Both the position numbers and the translations under genes were made by a program. Shown in pieces: positions 17,018-25,644 of a DNA stretch of 47,570 nucleotides (the stretch's first letter is position 1; the number at the start of each line of letters is the position of its first letter). Location of the stretch: the NCBI GenBank assembly GCA_902571975.1, contig CACGED010000009.1:1-47570 (forward strand), in the 5' to 3' direction. This DNA comes from an uncultured Pelagibacteraceae bacterium (GTDB lineage: Bacteria > Pseudomonadota > Alphaproteobacteria > Pelagibacterales > Pelagibacteraceae). The notes below the pieces were generated by a model, which worked only from the letters and a program-made list of their open reading frames with translations, made no database searches and was not told the origin of the DNA.

Positions 17018-18487
17018 ATGACTGATCTAGAGAAACATGTTAATCAACCAGGTAGAGCAAAATTAGTTAAACAAGTTAGAGCTAAAATCAACGAACTAAA
17101 AATTGATTATATTTTTTTTCAATTCATATCAGTAACAGGAAGAGTTGTTGGTAAAGGAATTCCTGCTGATCATTGGGAAAGAACATGCGAAAAAGGTTTT
17201 CAATTAGTTTATGGAGCAACTGCTAATTTATTCTTGGATCGTCACAATAACTACATAGGATATGGTCCTGAAGCAAAAGAGTTAGTTGGAATACCTGATC
17301 CAGAAACATTTTGCCAGTTACCTTGGGATAAAAAAGTTGCAAGAGTTTTTGTAACTTGTTTTAGAAATAGAGAAGAGAGAGAAAATCCAGGTGGTCACTT
17401 AACATCTGATTGTAGAGGTAATTTAAGAATTATTGCTAAAGAATTTAAGAAAAAACATGGTTACCAACTTAGAGTTGGAACTGAACCAGAAATGATGTGG
17501 TTGACTAGAAACGATGATGGAACTCCAACTGGTAAGGGCTTTTCTAAACCATATTGTTATCACATAGACCAATTCGAGTCCTTAAGACCAGTATTTATGA
17601 AAGTGATGGAATACGCAAGAGCTATGGGCTTTGATATGATCCAAGGAGACCATGAAGATGCCCCTGGACAACTAGAGTTAAATTGGATGTACGATGATGT
17701 TTTAAGAAATGCAGATAGATTATCTACTTACAGACAAATTTGTGCTCAGGTTGCAAGAGAATTTAATTTAATTGCATGTTTTATGACAAAACCTTTTATG
17801 GGAGTTTCTGCAAGTGGTTGTCATACAAATATGTCTTTGTGGACAGGTGGAAAAGACAAAGTAAATAAATTAGGTCATAAATCTTTACCAGGTATGGATG
17901 AAGTATTTACTTATGTAGAAGGTGGAACAAACACATTTATGCCTGATACAAAAGATGTTCAGTTGCCAGGTAAAATTGGCTTAAAATCTATTGGTGGAGT
18001 AATGAAACATCTTCCAGCTTTAACAGCAATCGGATCATCAACGGTTAACTCATATAGAAGATTGTGGGATCAAGGTTTTTGGGCACCAGTTTATGCGGAT
18101 TGGGGATACCAAAATAGAACTTGTGGATTAAGAGTTTCAGCACCAGGTAGGTTTGAATATAGATCTGTAGATTCAATGCATAACCCATACTTAATGGGAG
18201 CAAGCTTATTAAAGGCATTTGATGATGGAATTAAAAATAATATTGATCCAGGAAAGCCCGAGTCTAGAAATATTTATGAAGCTCAAAAAGCTGGAAAAAA
18301 TGTTAAAAAATTACCTTTAAGTCTTGGTGAGGCTTTAGATCGTTTAGCAGAAGATAAAGTTATTCAATCTGCGATGCCCGATGAAATGTATAAAATATTT
18401 CATTGGTATAAAAATGATGAATGGGAAAGATTTTTAGGTGCAACAACTCAATGGGATCTAGATACGTATTTGGATTGCCTACCATAA
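17018..18487 (+). CDS. Glutamine-synthetase-family ligase, module A (probable glutamate-amine ligase)
   Basis: 489 residues. Active-site motifs of the glutamine synthetase fold are visible: GTEPEMMW, GDHEDAPGQLELNW, SGCHTNMSLW, SSTVNSYRRL and GRFEYR. The Glu that serves the ammonium site in glutamine synthetase (GYEAP in the enterobacterial enzyme) is Trp355 here (GFWAP). The gmaS product at 27004 has Trp at the same position, counted from the following NR motif. This argues for an amine rather than ammonium as nucleophile. It is about 48 residues longer than GmaS, with an N-terminal extension and an insert after residue 290. A strong site AAGGGGG precedes the ATG. It leads a tight operon with three glutamate-synthase-like subunits. 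The substrate is unknown. Confidence 0.82.
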   Translation: MTDLEKHVNQPGRAKLVKQVRAKINELKIDYIFFQFISVTGRVVGKGIPADHWERTCEKGFQLVYGATANLFLDRHNNYIGYGPEAKELVGIPDPETFCQLPWDKKVARVFVTCFRNREERENPGGHLTSDCRGNLRIIAKEFKKKHGYQLRVGTEPEMMWLTRNDDGTPTGKGFSKPYCYHIDQFESLRPVFMKVMEYARAMGFDMIQGDHEDAPGQLELNWMYDDVLRNADRLSTYRQICAQVAREFNLIACFMTKPFMGVSASGCHTNMSLWTGGKDKVNKLGHKSLPGMDEVFTYVEGGTNTFMPDTKDVQLPGKIGLKSIGGVMKHLPALTAIGSSTVNSYRRLWDQGFWAPVYADWGYQNRTCGLRVSAPGRFEYRSVDSMHNPYLMGASLLKAFDDGIKNNIDPGKPESRNIYEAQKAGKNVKKLPLSLGEALDRLAEDKVIQSAMPDEMYKIFHWYKNDEWERFLGATTQWDLDTYLDCLP

Positions 18488-18509
18488 ACAAATTTAGTTA
18501 AGGAGAAAT

Positions 18510-19451
18510 ATGTGCGGAATAGCTGGTCTTATTCATAGAGGAAAATCCTCTAATGTAGGGAATGAATTGCAAGCAATGCTTCAGGCCTTAAAACATAGAG
18601 GACCTGACTCAACAGGTTATGCTCTTTATGCAGATAACGATGGTCAAAACTTTATAATGAGATTTAAAGTTGGAGAAAATGTCGGTGAAGGTAGTTCTTC
18701 TATAAATGAAGACGAGAGTGTTTATGACAAAAGAAAAGAGCTTGTTGATCAGATGTTAAAAAGTCTTGGTGCAAAAGTTTTAAAAGAAGAAAAATTAACT
18801 CCCTACTCTTATAGATACGAAATGCAATACGATGAGGATTTAATGGATTTTTCAAAGAAAATTGAGAGTATCGAAAGTGTTGAAATATTGTCCATTGGAA
18901 AATCTCTTGAACTAATAAAAGATTTAGGAGACGCACAGGAAGTTTTAGATAGATACGATCTTGGCAAAGTGAGAGGAACTCACGCTATAGGTCATGCTAG
19001 AATGGCAACTGAGTCTGGTGTAGATATCAAATCTGCCCACCCTTTTTGGGGATATCCATTTAGCGATGTATCTGTTGTGCATAATGGTCAATTAACTAAT
19101 TATTGGAATAATAGAAGAATGCTTGAAAATAAAGGTATGAGATTTATGTCAGAGTGTGACTCTGAATTAATCGCAGTTTATTTAGCAGAAAAAATGAGAA
19201 ATGGAGCAACTCTAGAAGAAGGTATGAAGGATAGTTTATCAGGATTAGATGGTGTATTTACTTATTTTGTTGCAACAAAAGATTCTTTAGGAATGGCAAA
19301 AGATACAATGGCAGCAAAACCATTGGTTCTATACGAGTCAGATGATTTGGTAGCTATGGGATCTGAAGAGATAGCAATAAGATCTATCTTGCCCCACGAA
19401 ATTGACACTTATGATCCTTTTGATGGAGAGGTAAAAGTATGGCAAATATAA
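18510..19451 (+). CDS. Class II glutamine amidotransferase-like subunit, module A (GlxB/MgsA type)
   Basis: 313 residues; the Ntn-hydrolase domain corresponding to the N-terminal part of glutamate synthase. Catalytic Cys2 (MCGIAGL) and the supporting motifs RGPDSTGYALY, GHARMATES, VVHNGQLTNY and CDSELIAVYL are all intact. A segment of about 120 residues between the Arg loop and GHARMATES is longer than in plain amidotransferases and is shared with the module B homologue. In N-methylglutamate synthase this subunit would handle the gamma-glutamyl donor. AAGGAGAAAT gives a strong ribosome site. The gene overlaps the next by 13 bases. Confidence 0.88.
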   Translation: MCGIAGLIHRGKSSNVGNELQAMLQALKHRGPDSTGYALYADNDGQNFIMRFKVGENVGEGSSSINEDESVYDKRKELVDQMLKSLGAKVLKEEKLTPYSYRYEMQYDEDLMDFSKKIESIESVEILSIGKSLELIKDLGDAQEVLDRYDLGKVRGTHAIGHARMATESGVDIKSAHPFWGYPFSDVSVVHNGQLTNYWNNRRMLENKGMRFMSECDSELIAVYLAEKMRNGATLEEGMKDSLSGLDGVFTYFVATKDSLGMAKDTMAAKPLVLYESDDLVAMGSEEIAIRSILPHEIDTYDPFDGEVKVWQI

Positions 19452-20293
19452 AAACTAACGAGAATAAAACTAAAGCCCAATCAATGGGACTTCATAGTGA
19501 AGTCTTAACAGGAAAAACACAACAAAAATTTTTCAATCCAGATGAAGCAGAAAACTTTTATTATTGGGGAACTTATGATGTAGATTTTAATAAAAGAATT
19601 GATCTTGATGTAAATGATCTAGATTGCAAAGAGGCAAACAAAAAAATTGATGAGCTTATGAGTCAAGGTTATGGAACAATAGTTATAAAAAACCCACAAG
19701 GAAAACATAGTTTAGGTGTAGGAGTATTAAATAAATTGAATTTAATATTTGAAGGAAGTTTGGGTTATTTTGGTGTTGGTTCTATTGATGGCCCAACAGT
19801 AAGAATTAATGGCAGAGTTGGATGGTCATGTGCAGAAAATATGATGGCAGGAAAAGTAGTAATAGAAAAAAATGCAGGATCATGTTTTGGTGCAGCAGTT
19901 AGAGGTGGAGATTTAATATGTAAAGGCAGTGTTGGTGCTAGAACAGGAATTGATCAAAAAGGTGGAACAATTATTGTTGGGGGTGACGCTGGAGCATTCA
20001 CTGGGTTTATGATGCAAAGAGGTAGAATAATAATTTTAGGTAATGTCGGTATAAACCTAGGAGACTCTATGTACGATGGAACTATTTATGTGGGTGGAAA
20101 AATTGGATCATTTGGTAGTGATGCGATTGAGTCGCCTATGACAAAAAGTGATGTAGATTGGATTAAAAGAAAACTTAAAGTCGCTGAAATTGGTGAAGAT
20201 TTTGATATTTCAAAAATGACTAAAGTTGTTGCAGGTAAAAAATTATGGAATTACGACGCTTTAGAACCAACTGAGAAAAAAGGAGCAATTTAA
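19439..20293 (+). CDS. Glutamate synthase domain 3-like subunit, module A (GlxC/MgsB type)
   Basis: 284 residues. The C-terminal two thirds form the glycine-rich right-handed beta-helix of the glutamate synthase alpha-subunit C-terminal domain: GSLGYFGVGSIDG, GWSCAENMMAGKVVIEKNAG, RGGDLICKGSVGARTG and GNVGINLGDSMYDG. An N-terminal extension of about 60 residues (including the YYWGTYDVDFNKRIDLD stretch) is absent from the module B homologue. The ATG at 19439 lies inside the previous gene and is preceded by GGAGAGG, so the start is well supported. It is a structural partner of the FMN subunit in the same operon. Confidence 0.88.
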   Translation: MANIKTNENKTKAQSMGLHSEVLTGKTQQKFFNPDEAENFYYWGTYDVDFNKRIDLDVNDLDCKEANKKIDELMSQGYGTIVIKNPQGKHSLGVGVLNKLNLIFEGSLGYFGVGSIDGPTVRINGRVGWSCAENMMAGKVVIEKNAGSCFGAAVRGGDLICKGSVGARTGIDQKGGTIIVGGDAGAFTGFMMQRGRIIILGNVGINLGDSMYDGTIYVGGKIGSFGSDAIESPMTKSDVDWIKRKLKVAEIGEDFDISKMTKVVAGKKLWNYDALEPTEKKGAI

Positions 20294-21687
20294 TGGCAAA
20301 GAAAAAAAACGGAAAATCAAATGGTCATTCCAATGGGAATGGTGGAAGTGAATTCTCAAAAAGAAATAAAAGTTTACTAGGTTATAACGCTATATTTACA
20401 CCTGAAGTAATCGACGACATTCATATTAAGGCTCAGTTAGGAAGATACCGAATGAGAGGTATGGCTCTGATGAAAAAAATTCCTACATTTGACGATTTAG
20501 TTTTTTTACCTGGCACTCTTACAAGATTTGTAATTGAAGGTTACAGAGAAAAATGTGAAACAAAAACTATCATTGGTCCAAGATGTGAAAACCCAGTAGA
20601 ATTAGATATACCAGTTTATATTACAGGTATGAGTTTTGGAGCTTTATCGTATGAAGCAAAAACAGCACTTGCAAGAGGAGCTACTATGGCAGGTAGTGCA
20701 ACATGTTCGGGTGAAGGTGGAATGATACCTGATGAAAGAAGATATTCAGAAAAATGGTACTATCAATGTATTCAATCAAGATATGGATTTAATCCTCATC
20801 ACGCACAGCTTGCTGATGGAATTGAAGTTTTCATTGGTCAAGGGCAAAAAGTTGGAATGGGTGGCCACTTGATGGGTCAAAAAGTTACTGACCAAGTAGC
20901 AGAGATGAGATCATTACCTGCTGGTATTGATCAAAGATCTCCTGCAAGACATCCAGATTGGTTAGGACCAGATGACTTGGCTTTAAAAGTGCAAGAATTA
21001 AGAGAGTTGACAAAAAATAAAGTTCCAATTCAATTAAAACTTGGAGCAGCAAAAGTTTATGATGATGTGCGTATGGCAGCAAAATGTGATCCTGACTCTA
21101 TTTATCTAGATGGTATGGAAGGCTCAACAGGTGCTGGTCCACACATCGCAGCAGCAAACACAGGTATACCTGGAATAGCTGCAATCAGAGAAGCAAGAAG
21201 AGCAATAGATGATGTTGGAAAAACTGGTAAAGTTACTCTTATTTATGCAGGTGGTGTTAGAGATGGAGCAGATATGGCAAAAGCACTAGCTCTTGGAGCA
21301 GATGCTATTGCTATAGGTACTGGAGCTATGATTGCACTAAACTGTAATAAAGAAATTCCAGAGTCTAATTTTGAAAAAGAAATGGGAGTGCCAGCAGGTC
21401 ATTGTTATCACTGTCATACTGGTCGTTGCCCAGTTGGTGTTGCTACTCAGGATCCTAAGTTAAGAAAAAGACTTAATCCAGATGAGGCAGCTCTTAGAGT
21501 ATATAATTACTTACATACTATGACACTAGAGGCCCAATTATTAGCTAGAGCTTGTGGTAAAACTAATATCCATTCATTAGAGCCTGAAGATATGGCAGCT
21601 TTAACAATGGAAGCTTCTGCTTTAGCAAAAGTACCTCTTTCTGGTACAAATCATACAGTAGGAGTAGACGATTTTCATAAAATATAA
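20293..21687 (+). CDS. Glutamate synthase domain 2-like FMN subunit with cysteine cluster, module A (GlxD/MgsC type)
   Basis: 464 residues; FMN-binding TIM barrel equivalent to the central synthase domain of glutamate synthase. Hallmarks are ITGMSFGALSYEAKTAL, GEGGMIPDERRYSEKWYYQ, GIDQRSPARHPDW, IQLKLGAAKVYDDV, GMEGSTGAGPHI and YAGGVRDGADMAKALALGAD. Cysteines 371, 374 and 379 (CYHCHTGRCPVG) occupy the Fe-S site of glutamate synthase, so an Fe-S cluster is likely. The module B homologue lacks all three. An N-terminal tail rich in Lys, Gly and Asn (about 25 residues) precedes the domain. It starts by TAATG overlap with the previous gene. Activity as N-methylglutamate synthase or as another glutamate-forming synthase is open. 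Confidence 0.9.
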   Translation: MAKKKNGKSNGHSNGNGGSEFSKRNKSLLGYNAIFTPEVIDDIHIKAQLGRYRMRGMALMKKIPTFDDLVFLPGTLTRFVIEGYREKCETKTIIGPRCENPVELDIPVYITGMSFGALSYEAKTALARGATMAGSATCSGEGGMIPDERRYSEKWYYQCIQSRYGFNPHHAQLADGIEVFIGQGQKVGMGGHLMGQKVTDQVAEMRSLPAGIDQRSPARHPDWLGPDDLALKVQELRELTKNKVPIQLKLGAAKVYDDVRMAAKCDPDSIYLDGMEGSTGAGPHIAAANTGIPGIAAIREARRAIDDVGKTGKVTLIYAGGVRDGADMAKALALGADAIAIGTGAMIALNCNKEIPESNFEKEMGVPAGHCYHCHTGRCPVGVATQDPKLRKRLNPDEAALRVYNYLHTMTLEAQLLARACGKTNIHSLEPEDMAALTMEASALAKVPLSGTNHTVGVDDFHKI

Positions 21688-21689
21688 TT

Positions 21690-22097
21690 ATGCCTAAGAA
21701 AAAAAGTAAAAAGTCGAGCAAAAAAACAGTTAAAGGTCAGTTAGGTAAAAAGAAGGAGACTGCTCGAGAAAAGATGATAGGTCAAACTATTGGTTATAGG
21801 TATGACGTAAATTTATTACCAGACTATTCAAGGATTACTCCATTCTTAAAAAAATATATCGAAGCAATGGGTTGGGATGATTTGAATTGGTTGGAAGATG
21901 TTCATATGGGTTACGAGGAAGATAGACCTGCAGTTTTTGATAGAAATGCAAATGGTTGGGTAACTATTCCAAAGAAAATTAAATTACCAAATAACCAACA
22001 AGATAGAGACATGATAGCAAGAGAGCTACTAGTAAAATTTCAAATGTCTCCTAATCATCCTTTAGTAGATTTAAAAAAAGCATATCGAAAATTTTAG
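21690..22097 (+). CDS. Uncharacterised basic protein following module A
   Basis: 135 residues. The first 30 are almost all Lys, Ser and Thr with no hydrophobic core, so not a signal peptide. The remainder is a compact polar domain with several Trp and Tyr (GWDDLNWLEDVHMGYEEDRPA, ending in NHPLVDLKKAYRKF). It begins 2 bases after the synthase FMN subunit, so it belongs to the module A operon. The basic tail resembles the Lys-rich start of the preceding subunit. No family is recognised; an accessory or assembly subunit of the synthase is the simplest guess. Module B has no counterpart. Confidence 0.72.
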   Translation: MPKKKSKKSSKKTVKGQLGKKKETAREKMIGQTIGYRYDVNLLPDYSRITPFLKKYIEAMGWDDLNWLEDVHMGYEEDRPAVFDRNANGWVTIPKKIKLPNNQQDRDMIARELLVKFQMSPNHPLVDLKKAYRKF

Positions 22098-22139
22098 AAT
22101 CATTAGCAATTTATATATACTAATAGTTGTAGACTAATA

Positions 22140-22158
22140 AATTAACTGCGTGTTAATT
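22140..22158. promoter_or_regulatory. Dyad upstream of the Amt gene
   Basis: A perfect 7-bp inverted repeat, AATTAAC and GTTAATT around TGCGT, lies 74-92 bases before the amt ATG within a 134-base gap. TTTATATATA also occurs at 22110-22119. The spacing suits an operator or activator site for a separate amt promoter; no clear -35/-10 pair could be fixed. Confidence 0.3.
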
Positions 22159-22231
22159 GTTTTATTTAATGTTGATCAAATTAATCCAAATAATAGAATT
22201 TCCATAATTTGTTTAAACAATTGGAGGTTAA

Positions 22232-23632
22232 ATGACTGACGAACTAGGTGCATTGACAACCATATTTACAGAATTTTACTACTGGATAACAGTAGTACTT
22301 ATGTTTTTGATCCATGTAGGATTCTGTATGTATGAAGTTGGAGCTTCCCGATACAAACATCATCAACATACATTAATGAAAAACACGATGCTTATACCTT
22401 TGGTAACAGTAACTTGGTTTTTATTTGGATGGTGGATCTATTGGGCTTTTCCAACAGGACCAGGTCTTGCACCATCAATAATGACAGAGAGTACAGCTTT
22501 AATTACAGATGACTCAGCTTTTAGTGCTAAGTGGTATTTACCAACTAGCGATCTTATGGCAGTAAATTTGGGTGATCATATAAGTGGAGTATTTTGGGCT
22601 GCATTCTTATTATTCTCATGGACAGCTGCTTCGATAGTATCAGGTGCAGTGATTGAAAGAATTACAACTTTTGCTTTTGGAATTCTTGCAATTGCGATCG
22701 GATCTGTATTTTGGAGTATAGATGCTGCATGGGGATGGCACTTTGACGGATGGATGTTAAAAATACTTGGATATCATGATGCGTACGCCTCGGGGGTAAT
22801 TCACGCAATTGCTGGTGGGTTTGCTTTAGGTGTTCTTGCAGTTTTGGGTCCAAGAATTGGAAAATTTTCACCAAGTGGCGAACCTAGAAACATCGGACCA
22901 AGAAATCCCTGGTTAGTAACTGTTGGATTATTTTTAATTTATACAGGTTTTTGGGGTTTTTACGCAGCTTGTAATATTCCAATTTATGACTTGGGACCAG
23001 AATACGGTATGGAAGGTGTAACTTACTTTACCGCAACTAACATCTATGTAACCCCAACAACACTTAGTGGTATTACCATGAACTTCTTGATGTCGCTATC
23101 TGGAGGATTGTTAGCAGGATATGTTATATCCAAAGGTGATCCATTCTGGACTTATTCTAGTGGTCTAGCTGGAATAATATGTGCTTCAGCAGGAAATGAC
23201 TTATATCATCCAATTCAAGCATTAATAATTGGAATGATAGGTGTAGTTATAGCTTACAAAATGCATTACTGGGTTGAACGTAAGTTCAAAATTGATGATG
23301 CAGTTGGAGCTGTAGCGGTACATGGTTATGCTGGTTTTGTAGGACTTGTAATATGTGGGTTTGTACTAAATGGATACCCTTCTTCAGGATATAGCGTTGG
23401 TGCTATGTGGGATGGAAGCAATTATGCGGCCATCAATCCTTTAGGAATGTTTATTGGTGCTATAATCATGTTCTTTGTTCTAGGAATGATACCAGGTTAT
23501 ATCATTGCTAAAGTGTTAAATGGAATGGGCAAACTTAGAATCCCTAGGGAAGTTGAGTTAGCTGGTTTGGACTACGAAATAATGGAGGAGGCAAAAGAAG
23601 ATGAAAAAATTGTTGCTTCTTCAAGTAGTTAA
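22232..23632 (+). CDS. amt: Amt-family ammonium/methylammonium channel
   Basis: 466 residues, polytopic inner-membrane channel with about eleven helices. Amt hallmarks are visible: FLIHVGFCMYEVG, the conserved histidine in DAYASGVIHAIAGGFALG, and DDAVGAVAVHGYAGFVG carrying the second pore histidine. LSGGLLAGY and AGIICASAGND also match. The Amt Asp of the AGxVVH(I/M)xxG region appears as SGVIHAIAG. GGAGG precedes the ATG. The gene sits between two glutamate-amine modules, so uptake of methylammonium as well as ammonium is plausible. The residues after GMGKLRIP form a short acidic cytoplasmic tail. Two tiny membrane proteins follow. Confidence 0.93.
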   Translation: MTDELGALTTIFTEFYYWITVVLMFLIHVGFCMYEVGASRYKHHQHTLMKNTMLIPLVTVTWFLFGWWIYWAFPTGPGLAPSIMTESTALITDDSAFSAKWYLPTSDLMAVNLGDHISGVFWAAFLLFSWTAASIVSGAVIERITTFAFGILAIAIGSVFWSIDAAWGWHFDGWMLKILGYHDAYASGVIHAIAGGFALGVLAVLGPRIGKFSPSGEPRNIGPRNPWLVTVGLFLIYTGFWGFYAACNIPIYDLGPEYGMEGVTYFTATNIYVTPTTLSGITMNFLMSLSGGLLAGYVISKGDPFWTYSSGLAGIICASAGNDLYHPIQALIIGMIGVVIAYKMHYWVERKFKIDDAVGAVAVHGYAGFVGLVICGFVLNGYPSSGYSVGAMWDGSNYAAINPLGMFIGAIIMFFVLGMIPGYIIAKVLNGMGKLRIPREVELAGLDYEIMEEAKEDEKIVASSSS

Positions 23633-23643
23633 AGGAGGATAAT

Positions 23644-23871
23644 ATGGCTACAGTATCTAATTGGATAGATCATCTGAATAAGCCTGCAGAAGAAGTTGCG
23701 GGTGCAGTTTATCCAGGAGTAGGATCAGAAGGTATATTGGTTCTCGTACTTTTTGTTATTTGGATCGGTTGGACTGTTGTAAGTTCTAAGCAGGAAAGTG
23801 ATAAGCTTTCAAAACTTGCAAGAAGAAAACCAAGTTCAAATGCATGGAAAAGTAATGTCACCGATGGATAA
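23644..23871 (+). CDS. Small single-helix membrane protein after Amt
   Basis: 75 residues starting 11 bases after amt, with a strong AAAGGAGG site. A polar start (SNWIDHLNKPAEEVAGAVYPG) leads to one membrane helix (about residues 28-46, GILVLVLFVIWIGWTVV) and a basic tail. No family recognised. Its fixed place after amt suggests a small accessory subunit or regulator of the channel, which is inference from position only. A hairpin follows at 23883. Confidence 0.72.
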   Translation: MATVSNWIDHLNKPAEEVAGAVYPGVGSEGILVLVLFVIWIGWTVVSSKQESDKLSKLARRKPSSNAWKSNVTDG

Positions 23872-23882
23872 ATAAAAAATAA

Positions 23883-23912
23883 TAAGGGCGCATGAATTTA
23901 AATGCGCCCTTA
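23883..23912. terminator. GC-rich hairpin after the Amt gene pair
   Basis: Eleven-base arms (TAAGGGCGCAT and its complement, 23883-23893 and 23902-23912) enclose an 8-base loop, a strong stem for this AT-rich DNA. On the plus strand the following bases are AAGTTAAG, not a T-run. On the minus strand a T-rich run follows, but there is no minus-strand gene there. A leaky terminator, RNA-processing or mRNA-stability element for the amt transcript is most likely. Confidence 0.55.
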
Positions 23913-23921
23913 AAGTTAAGC

Positions 23922-24074
23922 ATGGAAGACAATAAAAAAAATTTAAACAAAACACCAAGCAAAATGGCTAGATTAGCATGGCCAAAATCCAAATATGGTG
24001 TCTATGCCGCAATCATTATTATTGTAGTAATTAATGTGCTTTATTATAAAGACCAATTATTATCACTACTTTAA
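23922..24074 (+). CDS. Tiny single-helix membrane protein
   Basis: 50 residues from the ATG at 23922. An upstream in-frame ATG at 23892 is rejected because it lies inside the hairpin and has no ribosome site. The first half is basic (NLNKTPSKMARLAWPKSK) and the second half is one membrane helix (YGVYAAIIIIVVINVLYY). It ends 9 bases before the module B amidotransferase gene. No family recognised; coding status rests on the clean basic-then-helix layout and the tight spacing. Confidence 0.55.
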   Translation: MEDNKKNLNKTPSKMARLAWPKSKYGVYAAIIIIVVINVLYYKDQLLSLL

Positions 24075-24083
24075 AACTTATAT

Positions 24084-24962
24084 ATGTGTGGGATCGTTGG
24101 AATTTATCTAAAATCTAAAAAATTTGAAAAATCCTTAGGAGGGATGCTTTCTAAAATGCTAATCAGCATGGAGTCTAGGGGTCCTGATAGTGCAGGTTTT
24201 GCTATTTATAGCAGTGATAAAAATAAAAATTACAAATATTCTATTTGTTTAAATGAAATGAGTTTCGAAAAATTCAAAAAAGAAATTAAAAAGAAAGTAA
24301 AATTTTCAAGTGTAGAAAAGAATTCAGACCACATAGTTTTAAAATCTATCGAAAAACCTAACAAAATTCTGCCTATTTTAGAGAGTTATGAGAAAATATC
24401 GTTAATTGGTTACGGGAAATCTATTGAAATTTTCAAACAAGTTGGAAGTCCAAGTAATGTTGTAAAAAAGTTTAATCTAGATAATTTTTCAGGAACTCAT
24501 GCGATTGGCCATACGCGAATGGCAACAGAAAGTGCAATTACTACAAATGGATCTCACCCCTACTCTACAGGAGAAGATGAATGTTTGGTTCATAACGGAT
24601 CGCTATCTAATCACAATAACTTAAGAAGAAAATTGAAAAAAAATGGTTCTAAGTTTAATTCTGAAAATGACACTGAAGTTGCAGCTGGATATATCTCCGA
24701 TAGTCTTAAAAATAGAAACTTAAAACAAACTTTAAAAAAAGGTTTAAGCGAACTAGATGGGTTCTACACTTTTATTGCAGGAACTCACAGTGGTTTCGCA
24801 GTTCTTCGTGATGAGATAGCTTGTAAACCTGCAGTAATAGCTGAAACAAAAGATTATGTTGCAATTTGTTCTGAGTTTCAAGCAATGGCACATATGCCTA
24901 ATGTGAACAATGCAAAAATTTTTGAGCCTGAGCCAGGTATAGTTTATTCTTGGGGAAAATAA
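24084..24962 (+). CDS. mgsA: Class II glutamine amidotransferase-like subunit, module B (N-methylglutamate synthase MgsA type)
   Basis: 292 residues, homologous to the module A subunit at 18510. Cys2 (MCGIVGIY), SRGPDSAGFAIY, GHTRMATES, CLVHNGSLSNH and NDTEVAAGYI mark an intact class II amidotransferase site. The internal segment before GTHAIGHTRMATES (YGKSIEIFKQVGSPSNV) parallels module A (GKSLELIKDLGDAQEV), so the two are paralogues of one family. Because this copy travels with a typical gmaS, N-methylglutamate synthase is the preferred function. Lysine-rich stretches reflect the AT-rich composition. The stop shares one base with the next ATG. Confidence 0.87.
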   Translation: MCGIVGIYLKSKKFEKSLGGMLSKMLISMESRGPDSAGFAIYSSDKNKNYKYSICLNEMSFEKFKKEIKKKVKFSSVEKNSDHIVLKSIEKPNKILPILESYEKISLIGYGKSIEIFKQVGSPSNVVKKFNLDNFSGTHAIGHTRMATESAITTNGSHPYSTGEDECLVHNGSLSNHNNLRRKLKKNGSKFNSENDTEVAAGYISDSLKNRNLKQTLKKGLSELDGFYTFIAGTHSGFAVLRDEIACKPAVIAETKDYVAICSEFQAMAHMPNVNNAKIFEPEPGIVYSWGK

Positions 24963-25642
24963 TGAATCTTGATTTAAAAAAATTGAAACTAAGATCAGTA
25001 AATGAAAAACTACAAAGTATTGATAGAAAAAAAAATAATAGAAAATTTACTATATCAAATCCTGAAGGTAATCACGCTATATGTGCGGGTCTTACAGAGA
25101 ATATTGATGTCACTATAAAGGGTCATGTAGGATATTATTGTGCAGGTATGAACCAAAATGCAAATATTATAGTCGATGGAAATGTAGGCACAGGTGTAGC
25201 AGAAAATATGATGTCTGGAAAAGTTCATGTTAAGGGAAATGCATCACAATCTGCAGGAGCAACTGCTCATGGCGGCACATTAATTATTGATGGTGATACT
25301 AGTTCAAGATGTGGAATTTCAATGAAAGGTATTGACATAATAGTTAAAGGTTCAGTTGGTCATATGTCAGCCTTTATGGCTCAATCTGGAAATTTAGTCG
25401 TTTTTGGTAATGCTGGTGAAGCCTTAGGAGATAGTTTGTATGAAACAAATATATATGTAAAAGGAAAAGTAAAATCTTTAGGAGCAGATTGTGAAGAAAA
25501 AAAAATGGATAAAAAACATAAATCAAAATTAAAAGAGCTTTTGAAAAAAGCTGGATCAAACATTAAACCCGATCAATTTAAAAGATACGGTTCTGCAAGA
25601 AAACTATATAATTTTAATATTGATAATGTATCTAACTATTAA
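24962..25642 (+). CDS. mgsB: Glutamate synthase domain 3-like subunit, module B (N-methylglutamate synthase MgsB type)
   Basis: 226 residues from the ATG at 24962, which overlaps the preceding stop (TAATG) behind GGGGAAAA; a TTG 12 bases upstream is rejected. Glycine-rich beta-helix repeats are clear: GHVGYYCAGMNQNANI, GNVGTGVAENMMSGKVHVKG, AHGGTLIIDGDTSSRCG and GNAGEALGDSLYE. It is about 58 residues shorter than the module A homologue, lacking that protein's N-terminal extension. It would be the structural beta subunit of a three-subunit synthase. Confidence 0.87.
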   Translation: MNLDLKKLKLRSVNEKLQSIDRKKNNRKFTISNPEGNHAICAGLTENIDVTIKGHVGYYCAGMNQNANIIVDGNVGTGVAENMMSGKVHVKGNASQSAGATAHGGTLIIDGDTSSRCGISMKGIDIIVKGSVGHMSAFMAQSGNLVVFGNAGEALGDSLYETNIYVKGKVKSLGADCEEKKMDKKHKSKLKELLKKAGSNIKPDQFKRYGSARKLYNFNIDNVSNY

Positions 25643-25644
25643 TT

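Noticed and set aside
17018..18487. Ordinary glutamine synthetase (GlnA)
   Set aside because: Trp355 stands in place of the ammonium-site Glu, and the gene is joined to split glutamate-synthase-like subunits.
18510..21687. Standard bacterial NADPH glutamate synthase (GltB split into parts)
   Set aside because: There is no GltD-like NADPH/FAD subunit nearby, the FMN subunit has a different cysteine spacing (CX2CX4C), and the context is amine metabolism; a ferredoxin-type or amine-specific synthase is more likely.
23892..23921. Upstream ATG for the 50-residue membrane protein
   Set aside because: It lies within the loop of a stable hairpin and lacks a ribosome site.
24950..24961. TTG start for the module B beta subunit
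   Set aside because: ATG at 24962 overlaps the previous stop as TAATG and has GGGGAAAA at the right distance.
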